The notes below the pieces were generated by a model that had not been told where the DNA came from, did not search any database, and saw only the letters and a list, made by a program, of their open reading frames with translations. From assembly GCF_034180645.1 (NCBI RefSeq), contig NZ_JAXFNY010000006.1, positions 1 to 64,000 on the forward strand: a stretch of 64,000 bases of DNA. The letters run 5' to 3'. Position numbers and translations under genes: made by a program. Numbering within the stretch: position 1 is the first letter of the stretch; each line of letters starts with the position of its first letter. Of the stretch, positions 8,328 to 16,695 are shown one piece after another. The DNA comes from Mobiluncus sp034180645 (GTDB lineage Bacteria > Actinomycetota > Actinomycetes > Actinomycetales > Actinomycetaceae).

Positions 8328-9622
8328 CAGTGCCGCCGCTTCCTGACACGCTGCCACTGTGTAGCCGGCAGCTCGGACTGAGAGGAGGAAGGAGAATCCC
8401 CGGCGGATGGGCTGTAATCTTGACGAATAATGTCGATTTCGGTGTCATTGTCGACCACGCGCAGCCGCGCCTCCGCTTGGGGCATGGCAGCTTGCCAAGA
8501 CGGCAGATCGAAAGCATCGCGATCCCCGACTTGCGTCTCAGCCAGCGGGGAAACTTCGGGGGCGGCCGGGGAAGCGGATACAGAAGGGAGGTTCGGTGCG
8601 GTCTGCTCCGGTTCCGGGTCGGTCGCCAACCAGTCTGTCCACAGATTCACGATTCCGTTGGCGTCTTGTGCCCAAGCCGCAAGCTTGGAGACGGAGCGAC
8701 CCTCCAGAGTCGCGTGAGGGTCGAGCTGGGACCAGGGCACCAGGACAAACGCTCGAGTAGCGGCTCGCGGGTGAGGCAAGACCAGGCGAGAGTCCTCTGA
8801 AGTTACCCCTTTAACGTCAATCACGTCAACGTCTAAAGTGCGCGCTGCCCAATGATAGGGACGTTCCCGCCCGTGAGTATCTTCCAGATGATGCGCCAAA
8901 TCCAACAACTCGGCCGCGGACAGACGCGACCACACTCGCACCACCGCGTTGTAATAATCAGGCTGCGGGGCAGCGCCGGGCTGCAGCACTGGACGGGTCC
9001 GAGCCAAGGGCGAAACTTCCACCCGTTCAAACTCCGGAGCAGACTGCAGGACGGCCACTACCTCTCGCAAGGTTCCCAGAGGATTGCCCAGATTTGCCCC
9101 CAAAGCCAAAACTGCGGGGCGGGCTTGCTCGGGACGCAAGGTCAGATTGGCTGGAAAATCAGCTAGGTGCGCTGCAAAATCCGCCCGCGTGCGCAAAATG
9201 CTTATCGCCACATCTTCGAATTGCACGTCCATGCATGCATGAGGCTTATGCAAGGTGACTTGGACCGCCGCAATGCGCGAATCCTCCAGCACGGACAGGG
9301 CGATGTGCGTAGCCAGACGTTCAATCAGGGAGGCGCTTTTCCCTTCAATGACCGCGACAATTTTTTCAGCCACGACCGAGTAATCAACGGTGTGGGCCAC
9401 ATCGTCCGAGCTGGCAGCCCGCCGCGAATCGAACCATAGGGTGAGGTCGACCGAAAAATCCTGGGGGGCGTGATGCTCAGATTCCAAAACTCCGTGAATG
9501 CCCCGCGCGAAAATCCCGCGCAGAGTGATGGAATCCAGCCCATCCAAACGGTCAACCACGTCAACGGAGCGCCCGGAGATTCCCCCTAGAGAATTCGATA
9601 TGGATACATCATGTAAAGTCAT
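8327..9622 (-). CDS. folB-folK: fused dihydroneopterin aldolase / HPPK (FolB-FolK)
   Basis: 431 residues with two enzymes of folate synthesis. FolB (about 30-145) has LRGIFARGIHGVLESEHHAP and the ESEH glutamate region; it cleaves dihydroneopterin. FolK (about 169-305) has LALGANLGNP, the RTLDVDVID metal-binding aspartates and LPHPRAATRAFVLVPW; it pyrophosphorylates hydroxymethyl-dihydropterin. FolB-FolK fusions are known in actinobacteria. A tail from about 330 is low in complexity, Pro/Ser/Glu-rich and ends in basic residues (RVRKRRH); no domain is visible there. Sits 15 bases after folP. Confidence 0.95.
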   Translation of the reverse strand: MTLHDVSISNSLGGISGRSVDVVDRLDGLDSITLRGIFARGIHGVLESEHHAPQDFSVDLTLWFDSRRAASSDDVAHTVDYSVVAEKIVAVIEGKSASLIERLATHIALSVLEDSRIAAVQVTLHKPHACMDVQFEDVAISILRTRADFAAHLADFPANLTLRPEQARPAVLALGANLGNPLGTLREVVAVLQSAPEFERVEVSPLARTRPVLQPGAAPQPDYYNAVVRVWSRLSAAELLDLAHHLEDTHGRERPYHWAARTLDVDVIDVKGVTSEDSRLVLPHPRAATRAFVLVPWSQLDPHATLEGRSVSKLAAWAQDANGIVNLWTDWLATDPEPEQTAPNLPSVSASPAAPEVSPLAETQVGDRDAFDLPSWQAAMPQAEARLRVVDNDTEIDIIRQDYSPSAGDSPSSSQSELPATQWQRVRKRRH

Positions 9623-9637
9623 CTTTAAAACCGCCTC

Positions 9638-10528
9638 TCAACAGGGATGATGGTGGGCATCAAGGAAGGCTGCCGCCTGGACGGCCACCGCTACCGGGGC
9701 TACGTTGTGTACGCGCACCGCCCAAACCTTGTGAAGCGCGCAAAACATGGAAACTGCCGCGGTGGCATCGTCGCGAGGATGACGGTCACTCGCCACCGTT
9801 TCCAAATCTGCTAGATATCGCTTTCGTGACGGGCCGACCAACACCGGGTAGCCGCGGTGTAAAAACACGCCAAGGTTAGCCAACACGTCCCAATCCTGCT
9901 CACCGACCTTGGAAAATCCCAGTCCAGGATCGATAATGACCCGGCGCATATCAATGCCGCTGTGGCGCATCAGTTCCAGGCGACGCTCCAACTCATTCCA
10001 GGTTTCCACCGCAACATTGTCATAAACCGCCAACTGGTTGGCTACCTCCGGGCTACCCCGCCAATGCTGGCAAATATAGCTCAGCTGCGGGTAGCGAAGC
10101 TGTAGCCCGGCGATAGTGGTAAACATAGAGTCGTCCACGATGCCGCCTGAAACATCGTTTATGATGCTGGCTCCTGCCGCCGCGGCTGCCTGAGCGGTTT
10201 TCGCGTGCAGGGTATCCACTGAGACAGTCACCCCGGCCGCAACCAACTGCTCAATAACCGGTAGGATACGGGCAATTTCTTCCTCGACTGCTACGGGTTT
10301 GCGACCCGGCGCGGTCGATTCACCCCCCACGTCAATGAGGTCAGCTCCCTGTGCCACCATTTCCGAACCGTGAGCCACCGCCTGACTCGGATCAAGCCAT
10401 TTTCCACCATCCGAAAAGGAATTCGGGGTCACGTTCAAAATCCCCATCACCAAGGTGCGCTCCGGTTGCAGATAGTCCGGCAGCGCTGATGTCGAGGTCT
10501 CAGGCTGTGTCTGGGCTACAATAGTCAT
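9638..10528 (-). CDS. folP: dihydropteroate synthase
   Basis: Joins p-aminobenzoate to hydroxymethyl-dihydropterin diphosphate; the sulfonamide target. 296 residues with both DHPS signatures: MGILNVTPNSFSDGG (near 28-42) and LIDVGGESTAPGRKPV (near 62-77), plus the C-terminal RVHNVAPVAVAVQA. The catalytic Asn, Asp, Lys and His-containing loops appear intact. ATG start. 71 bases after folE and probably in the same transcript. Confidence 0.96.
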   Translation of the reverse strand: MTIVAQTQPETSTSALPDYLQPERTLVMGILNVTPNSFSDGGKWLDPSQAVAHGSEMVAQGADLIDVGGESTAPGRKPVAVEEEIARILPVIEQLVAAGVTVSVDTLHAKTAQAAAAAGASIINDVSGGIVDDSMFTTIAGLQLRYPQLSYICQHWRGSPEVANQLAVYDNVAVETWNELERRLELMRHSGIDMRRVIIDPGLGFSKVGEQDWDVLANLGVFLHRGYPVLVGPSRKRYLADLETVASDRHPRDDATAAVSMFCALHKVWAVRVHNVAPVAVAVQAAAFLDAHHHPC

Positions 10529-10599
10529 CCCCGATTCCTCTTTCCTGTTTCGTTTCTGAACCGGCTCGGGCAGAATCCAAACCGATTATTGGCAGCGTC

Positions 10600-11175
10600 T
10601 TAATCCGCGGACAAAATGAGACTCATGGCCTCAGAACGCGTCGTGCTGGATTGTTCCATCACCCCGCGCACTGCAGAAGTCGTGGTCCGCGCCCCCGGCT
10701 TCTTTACCCCGCGCACCGTCATACACATATGCTCAGCCTGCAACACCACGATGACCCCTTGCGGTTGGAGCACCTCCCACATCGCATCAGCGATTTGCTG
10801 GGTCAGGCGTTCTTGCACCTGCAAACGGTGGGCGTAACCGTCTACCAGCCGCGCCAGCTTGGACAGTCCCGTAACCCGTTTCCCCTGCGGGATATAGCCC
10901 ACGTGCGCCAGACCAACAAACGGCAGCAGGTGGTGTTCACACATGGAGTTGAACGGAATGTCTTTGACCAATACAAGGTCGTTGTGTTCCACCGGGAACA
11001 TTCGCTCCAGGTGCCTTCGCGGATCCTCCTGGTAGCCTTGCAGCAGCTCTCCAAAAGAGCGAGCCATCCGGTCCGGGGTTTCGCGCAAGCCCTCACGGTC
11101 GGGGTCCTCCCCTACGGCCGCCAACAGATCCCGGATTGCCCGGGTCACCCCTTCAGGGTCATAGGTCGCGTTCAT
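10600..11175 (-). CDS. folE: GTP cyclohydrolase I
   Basis: First step of pterin/folate synthesis: GTP to dihydroneopterin triphosphate. 191 residues, normal length. Zinc ligands are visible in SMCEHHLLPF and HMCMTVRGV; the GYIPQGKRVTGLSKLARLVD and QERLTQQIAD stretches are typical. The ATG overlaps the ftsH stop by four bases (ATGA), so it is coupled to ftsH. Confidence 0.97.
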   Translation of the reverse strand: MNATYDPEGVTRAIRDLLAAVGEDPDREGLRETPDRMARSFGELLQGYQEDPRRHLERMFPVEHNDLVLVKDIPFNSMCEHHLLPFVGLAHVGYIPQGKRVTGLSKLARLVDGYAHRLQVQERLTQQIADAMWEVLQPQGVIVVLQAEHMCMTVRGVKKPGARTTTSAVRGVMEQSSTTRSEAMSLILSAD

Positions 11176-13454
11176 TTGTTTTCTCTCTCACTAGGTGCTG
11201 GCGGTAAAGGTTCCGCGGTCGGGTTTTCACTTGGAGGCAACGGGTCCGTGTCGTCGAGAATACGCACCTCGTGTTCTTTCCTGGCCGGAGGAATCGGCAG
11301 ACTCAAATCATCCGGAGCTGCGGCGTTCGGTTGCGAAGCTGCCGGGATTTCCTCGGTTTTCACTTCCCCCTGCCCAAACGGCACGGTCCCCCCAATCCCA
11401 GAATCCGCCAACGGGCGGTCGGCTCCGTCCAGAGCAAAACATTCTCCTGGTTTCGCGCTAGCTTTGGCTTTACGAATCCTCACGGCTTCAGGAATCTCGA
11501 TGGGTCCGCGGTCGTCAGAGGTCAAGCCCTCGTATGACTGCCAGACGGCACGGCGCGGCGCTTTCTTAACATCCTTAAAGACGACATCCAAGGCTTTCTC
11601 GTCCAGAGTTTCTTCCTCCAGCAAGCGGCGTGCCAACGTGTCCAAAATGTCACGATTCTCAGTAATGATGGACCAGGCTTCTCGCGTGGCGGCTTCCATT
11701 AGAGCTTGCACTTCCGCATCGATAGCATGGGCAGTGGAATCGGAATACTCCTGCGCTTTGCCGTAATCCATACCCACGAAAGGTTCATCGTGGGAGCTGC
11801 CATAACGAACCGCCCCCAACCCGGCCGACAAGCCCCAGCGGGTCACCATCTTGCGGGCGATAGCGGTGGCATTTTCAATGTCGTTAGACGCCCCGGTGGA
11901 GGGGTCCTGGAACACGATTTCCTCTACGACTCGACCTCCCATGGCGTAAACTAGCTGGTCCAACAACTGATTACGGGTTTCGGAGTAGCGATCCTCGGTA
12001 GGCATGACCATGGTGTAGCCCAAGGCGTGTCCGCGGGGCAGAATCGTCACTTTCGTCACGGGGTCGGAATAGTTGGATGCCGCAGCGCACAAGGCGTGGC
12101 CACCCTCGTGATAGGCGGTGACCAGTTTGTCGTGGTCGTTCATAATCCGGGAATGCTTTTGGGGTCCGGCAATAACCCGGTCTACCGCTTCATCGAGATC
12201 CTGAGCGGTGATGATTTCCCGGCTGTGTCGTGCCGCCAGCAAGGCCGCTTCGTTCAAAACATTGGCCAAGTCCGCGCCGGTGAATCCCGGGGAGCGTTTG
12301 GCCAGTGATTTCATATCTGCCTCGGGAGCCAGGGGCTTATTCTTCGAGTGAACCGCCAGAATCGCTTCGCGCCCCTTTAGATCCGGCGCTTCAACTGCTA
12401 CTTGACGGTCAAAACGACCGGGACGCAGCAAAGCTGGATCGAGTACGTCGGCACGGTTTGTGGCGGCAATCATGATGACGTTGGTGCGTTCGTCGAATCC
12501 GTCCATCTCTACCAGCAGCTGGTTCAAAGTTTGTTCACGTTCATCGTGCCCCCCGCCCAGGCCGGTGCCGCGGTGACGGCCTACCGCGTCAATCTCGTCA
12601 ACAAAAATGATGGCCGGAGCTGCCGCCCGCGCCTGCTCAAACAAATCCCGCACCCGGGAGGCGCCCATACCCACAAACATCTCGACGAACTCGGAACCGC
12701 TCATAGAAAAGAACGGTACCCCGGCTTCTCCGGCGACAGCGCGAGCCAATAGGGTCTTACCCGTGCCGGGAGGACCGTAGAGCAGCACTCCCTTGGGAAT
12801 TTTCGCCCCGAGCTTGTGGAACTTTTCGGGTTCCGCTAGGAACTCTTTGATTTCCTCCAATTCCTCCACAGCTTCATTGGCTCCCGCAACGTCAGCGAAA
12901 GTCACTTTCGTTTCGTCCTCTTTGTTGAACATCCGTGGCTTGGCTCGACCCATTCCGAGGGGACCCATTCCCCCGCTCATGCGCGAAACAAACCAGAAAA
13001 ACACCACAAAGAGGATAATCATCGGCACCATCAAAGTGAGCATGGACTCCCACCAGGAGGACACCGGATAGATAGAATCAAAACCCTTCTTTGGTTTCGC
13101 GTCGGCTACCGCATTCGCAACGGTTTCCGCTTGGGGACGAACATAAGAAAATGAGACCTTTTTCCCCGCGTCAGCATTCGGTTTCATCCCGAAGGGACCG
13201 TCTTTCGGCAGGTATGCCCGCGGACGTTGGTAGGACTTGGTCAACTCCATACTGACGGTCTGGGTGCCATCGTTGATAACGACTTTTTCAACGGTGTTGC
13301 CCCGCAGCAGCGTCAAACCTTCGTCAGTAGTAATGCGAGTAGGACCGCCTTGGGCAGAAAAAACCATGAAAGCCACAATGATGGCGATGACTACAAGAGC
13401 CGCTATGCCGCCAGAGATTTGTTTTTTCTTTTGAGTTTTATTCGTCTTGTCCAT
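11172..13454 (-). CDS. ftsH: ATP-dependent zinc metalloprotease FtsH
   Basis: Membrane-anchored AAA+ protease that degrades misfolded membrane proteins. About 760 residues. Two membrane helices (near 17-37 and 138-160) flank a periplasmic domain. The AAA module has Walker A GPPGTGKT (near 229) and Walker B IIFVDEIDAVG; the protease site is HEGGH (near 451). From about 650 a Pro/Glu-rich, probably disordered tail of 100 residues makes it longer than E. coli FtsH (644). ATG at 13454 fits the weak GGA better than the GTG two codons upstream. The ftsH-folE-folP-folBK order is common in actinobacteria; hpt, the usual upstream neighbour, is cut off by a glycosyltransferase gene. Confidence 0.97.
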   Translation of the reverse strand: MDKTNKTQKKKQISGGIAALVVIAIIVAFMVFSAQGGPTRITTDEGLTLLRGNTVEKVVINDGTQTVSMELTKSYQRPRAYLPKDGPFGMKPNADAGKKVSFSYVRPQAETVANAVADAKPKKGFDSIYPVSSWWESMLTLMVPMIILFVVFFWFVSRMSGGMGPLGMGRAKPRMFNKEDETKVTFADVAGANEAVEELEEIKEFLAEPEKFHKLGAKIPKGVLLYGPPGTGKTLLARAVAGEAGVPFFSMSGSEFVEMFVGMGASRVRDLFEQARAAAPAIIFVDEIDAVGRHRGTGLGGGHDEREQTLNQLLVEMDGFDERTNVIMIAATNRADVLDPALLRPGRFDRQVAVEAPDLKGREAILAVHSKNKPLAPEADMKSLAKRSPGFTGADLANVLNEAALLAARHSREIITAQDLDEAVDRVIAGPQKHSRIMNDHDKLVTAYHEGGHALCAAASNYSDPVTKVTILPRGHALGYTMVMPTEDRYSETRNQLLDQLVYAMGGRVVEEIVFQDPSTGASNDIENATAIARKMVTRWGLSAGLGAVRYGSSHDEPFVGMDYGKAQEYSDSTAHAIDAEVQALMEAATREAWSIITENRDILDTLARRLLEEETLDEKALDVVFKDVKKAPRRAVWQSYEGLTSDDRGPIEIPEAVRIRKAKASAKPGECFALDGADRPLADSGIGGTVPFGQGEVKTEEIPAASQPNAAAPDDLSLPIPPARKEHEVRILDDTDPLPPSENPTAEPLPPAPSERENK

Positions 13455-13553
13455 GTTCACTTTTCCGTTATCCGGTACAACACCTTAAGCCTACCAAACA
13501 GCTATACAATGGGTGCATTCCCGCAGTTTTAGGCTAACCACAAAGAGAGCATC

Positions 13554-14768
13554 ATGAAGATTGTTATCGCGGCAGATTCATATCCCCCAGATGTGAGCGG
13601 GAATGCGATTTTTTCCCAGAACCTGGCTCGCGGACTGCGCGTTCGGGGCCACAGCGTTCATGTAATCGCTCCTTCCCCGGTTTCCCGGCCGTACATCGCC
13701 AACGTGGCGGGTATTACCGAACACCGGATGCGTTCCCACGAGTTCGCCTATCTCCGCGGTTTCTGTATGAGCATGCCTTGGGAAATCAGTCGCACCGTGC
13801 GCCGAATTCTGCAGGGCTTGAACCCCGACGTGGTACATGTGCAATCTCACCTCAGTGTGGGTCGGGTCGCGTGCAAATACGCCAACGAATTGGGACTGCC
13901 GTTAATCGTCACGAACCACTTCACTCCCGAAAACCTCTTTAATCGCCTCTCTTGCTGCGTCCCAAAGTTCATCAGCAAGCTGCTGGCGGACATGGCCTGG
14001 AGGGACCTGGGAAACGTGTTTCAGCGAGCCGATCGCTTGGTTGCTCCCAGCCCTACCGCTATCGAAGTCATGAAAGAACACGCGCATCTCGGCGGTGGCG
14101 TTTCCATCAGCAACGGGGTGAATCTGCCGATTTACCAAGCTGCCGCTCAAAAGGCTGAAAAAGACCCAATTCCCCACCTTTTGTACGTGGGACGCCTAGA
14201 AAAACAGAAACACGTAGACGACATCATCACTGCCCTGGCCCTGTTGCAGCCCTCTACCAAACTACACTTTGACATTGTGGGAACCGGCACTAAGAAAGAG
14301 GACTTGCGGCGGAAAGCGGCGGAACTTCGGGTCATAGACCGGGTAACTTTCCATGATTACCTGGACGACGACGCCCTCATCGAGATGTACGCGCGCAGCG
14401 ATATTTTTGTCAATGCCTCCACCGGGGAGTTGCAGTCTTTGGCGACTTTGGAGGCGTTGAGTTCGGGCATTCCAGTAGTCCTGGCGAATGCAGTGGGTCT
14501 GCCGCACTTGGTGCGTCCCGGAGTCAATGGCTACCTGTTCCAGCCCGGAGATATTGAGGCCCTCTCTGATTACCTGGAGGACCTGGCTATAAACGAGCAA
14601 AAACGCAAGTTTATGGGCAAGATGAGCTTAGAAATAGCCCAACCCCATGACTTTGAAAATACTCTAGACAGCTACGAAGCCCTATACCGCTGTGCTCAGG
14701 AAGAAAACGCTACAGCGCGCCAGCATCTGGACGCTATCGATCCCGACTACGTGTTCCCCCAAGAATAG
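13554..14768 (+). CDS. GT4-family glycosyltransferase
   Basis: 404 residues with the GT-B layout: N-terminal acceptor domain (DSYPPDVSGNAIFSQNLARG glycine loop near 8-27) and C-terminal nucleotide-sugar domain with LLYVGRLEKQKHVDD (near 208) and an EX7E motif in ELQSLATLEALSSGIP (near 290). It resembles glycosyltransferases that modify lipids (phosphatidylinositol mannosyl- or diacylglycerol glucosyltransferases), but acceptor and donor cannot be read from sequence. It is on the plus strand between hpt and ftsH, which are usually adjacent, so it looks inserted into a conserved block. AAAGAGAG precedes the ATG. Confidence 0.85.
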   Translation: MKIVIAADSYPPDVSGNAIFSQNLARGLRVRGHSVHVIAPSPVSRPYIANVAGITEHRMRSHEFAYLRGFCMSMPWEISRTVRRILQGLNPDVVHVQSHLSVGRVACKYANELGLPLIVTNHFTPENLFNRLSCCVPKFISKLLADMAWRDLGNVFQRADRLVAPSPTAIEVMKEHAHLGGGVSISNGVNLPIYQAAAQKAEKDPIPHLLYVGRLEKQKHVDDIITALALLQPSTKLHFDIVGTGTKKEDLRRKAAELRVIDRVTFHDYLDDDALIEMYARSDIFVNASTGELQSLATLEALSSGIPVVLANAVGLPHLVRPGVNGYLFQPGDIEALSDYLEDLAINEQKRKFMGKMSLEIAQPHDFENTLDSYEALYRCAQEENATARQHLDAIDPDYVFPQE

Positions 14769-14784
14769 CCGTGAGGCTAATTTT
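14766..14784 (+). terminator. weak terminator after the glycosyltransferase
   Basis: A five-base stem TAGCC/GGCTA with a GTGA loop, then ATTTTC. It overlaps the stops of both convergent genes. The stem is short, so this is only a possibility. Confidence 0.3.
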
Positions 14785-15331
14785 CGTAAACGTGGGGTGC
14801 TAACAGCCCGATGAACGGCAGGTTGCGATAGCGCTCGGCATAATCCAAACCGTATCCAACCACGAATTCGTTGGGAATATCGAAGCCGACGTAGCGCGGA
14901 TTCACCACCGCTTTGGCAGCATCGGGTTTACGCAGCAAAGTCGCAATGTTCAGGGAGGCACACCCCCTGGTACGCAGGTTTGCCTCCAGCCAAGACAGGG
15001 TCAAACCGGAATCGATAATGTCCTCCACGATTAAAACGTGACGGTCTTTGATGTCGGTGTCCAGGTCCTTTAAAATCCGCACCACCCCGGAAGATTTTGT
15101 CCCCGAACCGTAGGAGGACACCGCCATCCAATCCATCTGAATGGGCGAGTGCAGCTTCCTAGCCAAGTCAGCCATCACCATGACCGCCCCGCGCAGCACC
15201 CCCACCAGCAGGATTTCGTGGCCCGCGTAGTCTCTGTCAATGACGGCCGCCATCTGGGCGAGCCTTGATTGAATCTGTTCCTCGGTCAATAAGACCCGTT
15301 CCATGTCTGCACCCATGTCTGCAGCGTCCAT
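14777..15331 (-). CDS. hpt: hypoxanthine phosphoribosyltransferase
   Basis: Purine salvage: hypoxanthine or guanine plus PRPP to IMP or GMP. 184 residues. The PRPP-binding motif is VLIVEDIIDSGLTL (near 98-111), the flexible loop contains SSYGSGTKSSG, and FVVGYGLDYAERYRNLP is a class signature. ATG at 15331 sits six bases after GGAGG; the GTG one codon earlier is too close. Downstream of tilS with a 104-base gap that contains a TAGAAT element (15359-15364, minus) and may have its own promoter. Confidence 0.95.
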   Translation of the reverse strand: MDAADMGADMERVLLTEEQIQSRLAQMAAVIDRDYAGHEILLVGVLRGAVMVMADLARKLHSPIQMDWMAVSSYGSGTKSSGVVRILKDLDTDIKDRHVLIVEDIIDSGLTLSWLEANLRTRGCASLNIATLLRKPDAAKAVVNPRYVGFDIPNEFVVGYGLDYAERYRNLPFIGLLAPHVYEN

Positions 15332-15435
15332 CACATGCCTCCCTCGAGTTGCAGGTACATTCTAAAAGTTTTACTGCTGGTCCGTGTCTATTTTAGACTT
15401 TCCCTCCGCATTGCCTAAATGCGACAGAATCTGAC

Positions 15436-16683
15436 TCAATCCGAAAGATTTTCGCGCTCAGAAACATCGCGGTGGCGAGCAAATTCCAAGAAGCCTTCCC
15501 GGCGGGTCACGGTAATCCCGGGCAGAGCCAGCGAGCCTTGGCCATGCCAATCATGAATCAGGTCCACTACGCCACGCAGGTGGGCTTCAGTAAGGGAATC
15601 CACCCTCGCCCCTGCTAACAGGCTCGCTCGGCGTACCACCCGGCGCAGGACCGGGGCGGAATAGCGGATTAGGTCGCGATATTTGTAGCCTTCAATGACA
15701 GTGAGGTCCAGTTTCACACTGTCTCCCGGTTCCCCATCGCCGGGCTCGTCGCTCAGCACTTCCCAAAAGACCTGTTCCGCGAGGGTTTCCAGTATGGTGT
15801 CGTCCTCGGCGGCCTGACCGGCCAGACGTGCCAGAGCGGGAGCGGGGTCTTGGCCGAGCGCGGCCGCGAGCGCGGGCATAACCTGTTCGCGGATGGCAGC
15901 ACGAGGTAACGGCTGACCAGCGGCAGTTTTCACGGGGCCTTCCATTCGGTTGCTCGGATCGTTGACGGCTACGAGCCCAGCCTGCTCACAAGCGGCTTGG
16001 GTGCAGGTCCGCCGAATTCCCAGCAACGGACGCGCTAGGCGCAAATCCACCGCGGCATCAGCCCTGGAATCTTCCTCTCTCCAGGCAAAACGTAAGGGTA
16101 GGCCGGTTTGGCAATCCAGGGATTCAAACTCTCTCATAGCCGAAATCGAACGTAGCGAGGAGCCGCGCGCCAAACGTAACAAGACGGTTTCTGCCTGGTC
16201 ATCAAGCGTATGCCCGGTGAGGATAACCGCGTGGTCCTTTCCCTGGGCTTTGGCCTGAGAAACAGCTGCCTGGGCCAGCAATCCCCAGCGCAGGAGGCGA
16301 GCCTCTCCCTCTGGTCCGTTTGCGCCTCCACGTCTCTCCCCTCGCAACACTGTCGCCGCAGTAAACCCCAGTTCGTGGGCGCACCGGAGGGCGGCCTGGG
16401 ATTCTGCCGCAGACTCGGGCCGCCAGCCGTGGTCTACCGTAAGGCAACTGATAGCCCACGGGCGAGGATGACGCAGGGCGACACGAATTAGCGCCGCCGC
16501 TAGGCTCAGCGAATCAGGGCCGCCCGATAGCGCCAGACACAACAGAGTACTGTCGGGGGAATCTATTGATTGCAGCACGCGGCGCACCGCAAGCTGGATT
16601 TCACCTAGGGCACCCCCAGCATCACGCTCCCAAAGGCGCACTTCTGAGCCCTTGGGGCTAACAAAAGGGGGCAGAGAACTCAT
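15436..16683 (-). CDS. tilS: tRNA(Ile)-lysidine synthetase
   Basis: Converts C34 of tRNA-Ile(CAU) to lysidine so that it reads AUA. 415 residues. The ATP-pyrophosphatase P-loop is LALSGGPDSLSLAA (near 47-60); GHTLDDQAETVLLRLARGS and RPLLGIRR are further N-domain signatures. The first 25 residues include an unusual SPKGSEV stretch before the domain. Begins 12 bases after the NlpC/P60 gene, so part of the same operon. The tilS-hpt pair is widely conserved. Confidence 0.95.
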   Translation of the reverse strand: MSSLPPFVSPKGSEVRLWERDAGGALGEIQLAVRRVLQSIDSPDSTLLCLALSGGPDSLSLAAALIRVALRHPRPWAISCLTVDHGWRPESAAESQAALRCAHELGFTAATVLRGERRGGANGPEGEARLLRWGLLAQAAVSQAKAQGKDHAVILTGHTLDDQAETVLLRLARGSSLRSISAMREFESLDCQTGLPLRFAWREEDSRADAAVDLRLARPLLGIRRTCTQAACEQAGLVAVNDPSNRMEGPVKTAAGQPLPRAAIREQVMPALAAALGQDPAPALARLAGQAAEDDTILETLAEQVFWEVLSDEPGDGEPGDSVKLDLTVIEGYKYRDLIRYSAPVLRRVVRRASLLAGARVDSLTEAHLRGVVDLIHDWHGQGSLALPGITVTRREGFLEFARHRDVSERENLSD

Positions 16684-16695
16684 GGACGCATTCTA

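Noticed and set aside
10651..11766. 371-codon plus-strand ORF opposite folE/ftsH
   Set aside because: Antisense to two certain genes, His/Gln/Ser-rich composition typical of reverse-strand frames in GC-rich DNA.
13500..13513. TATACAAT before the glycosyltransferase gene as promoter
   Set aside because: Good -10 only; no -35 at usable spacing, so not listed as a feature.
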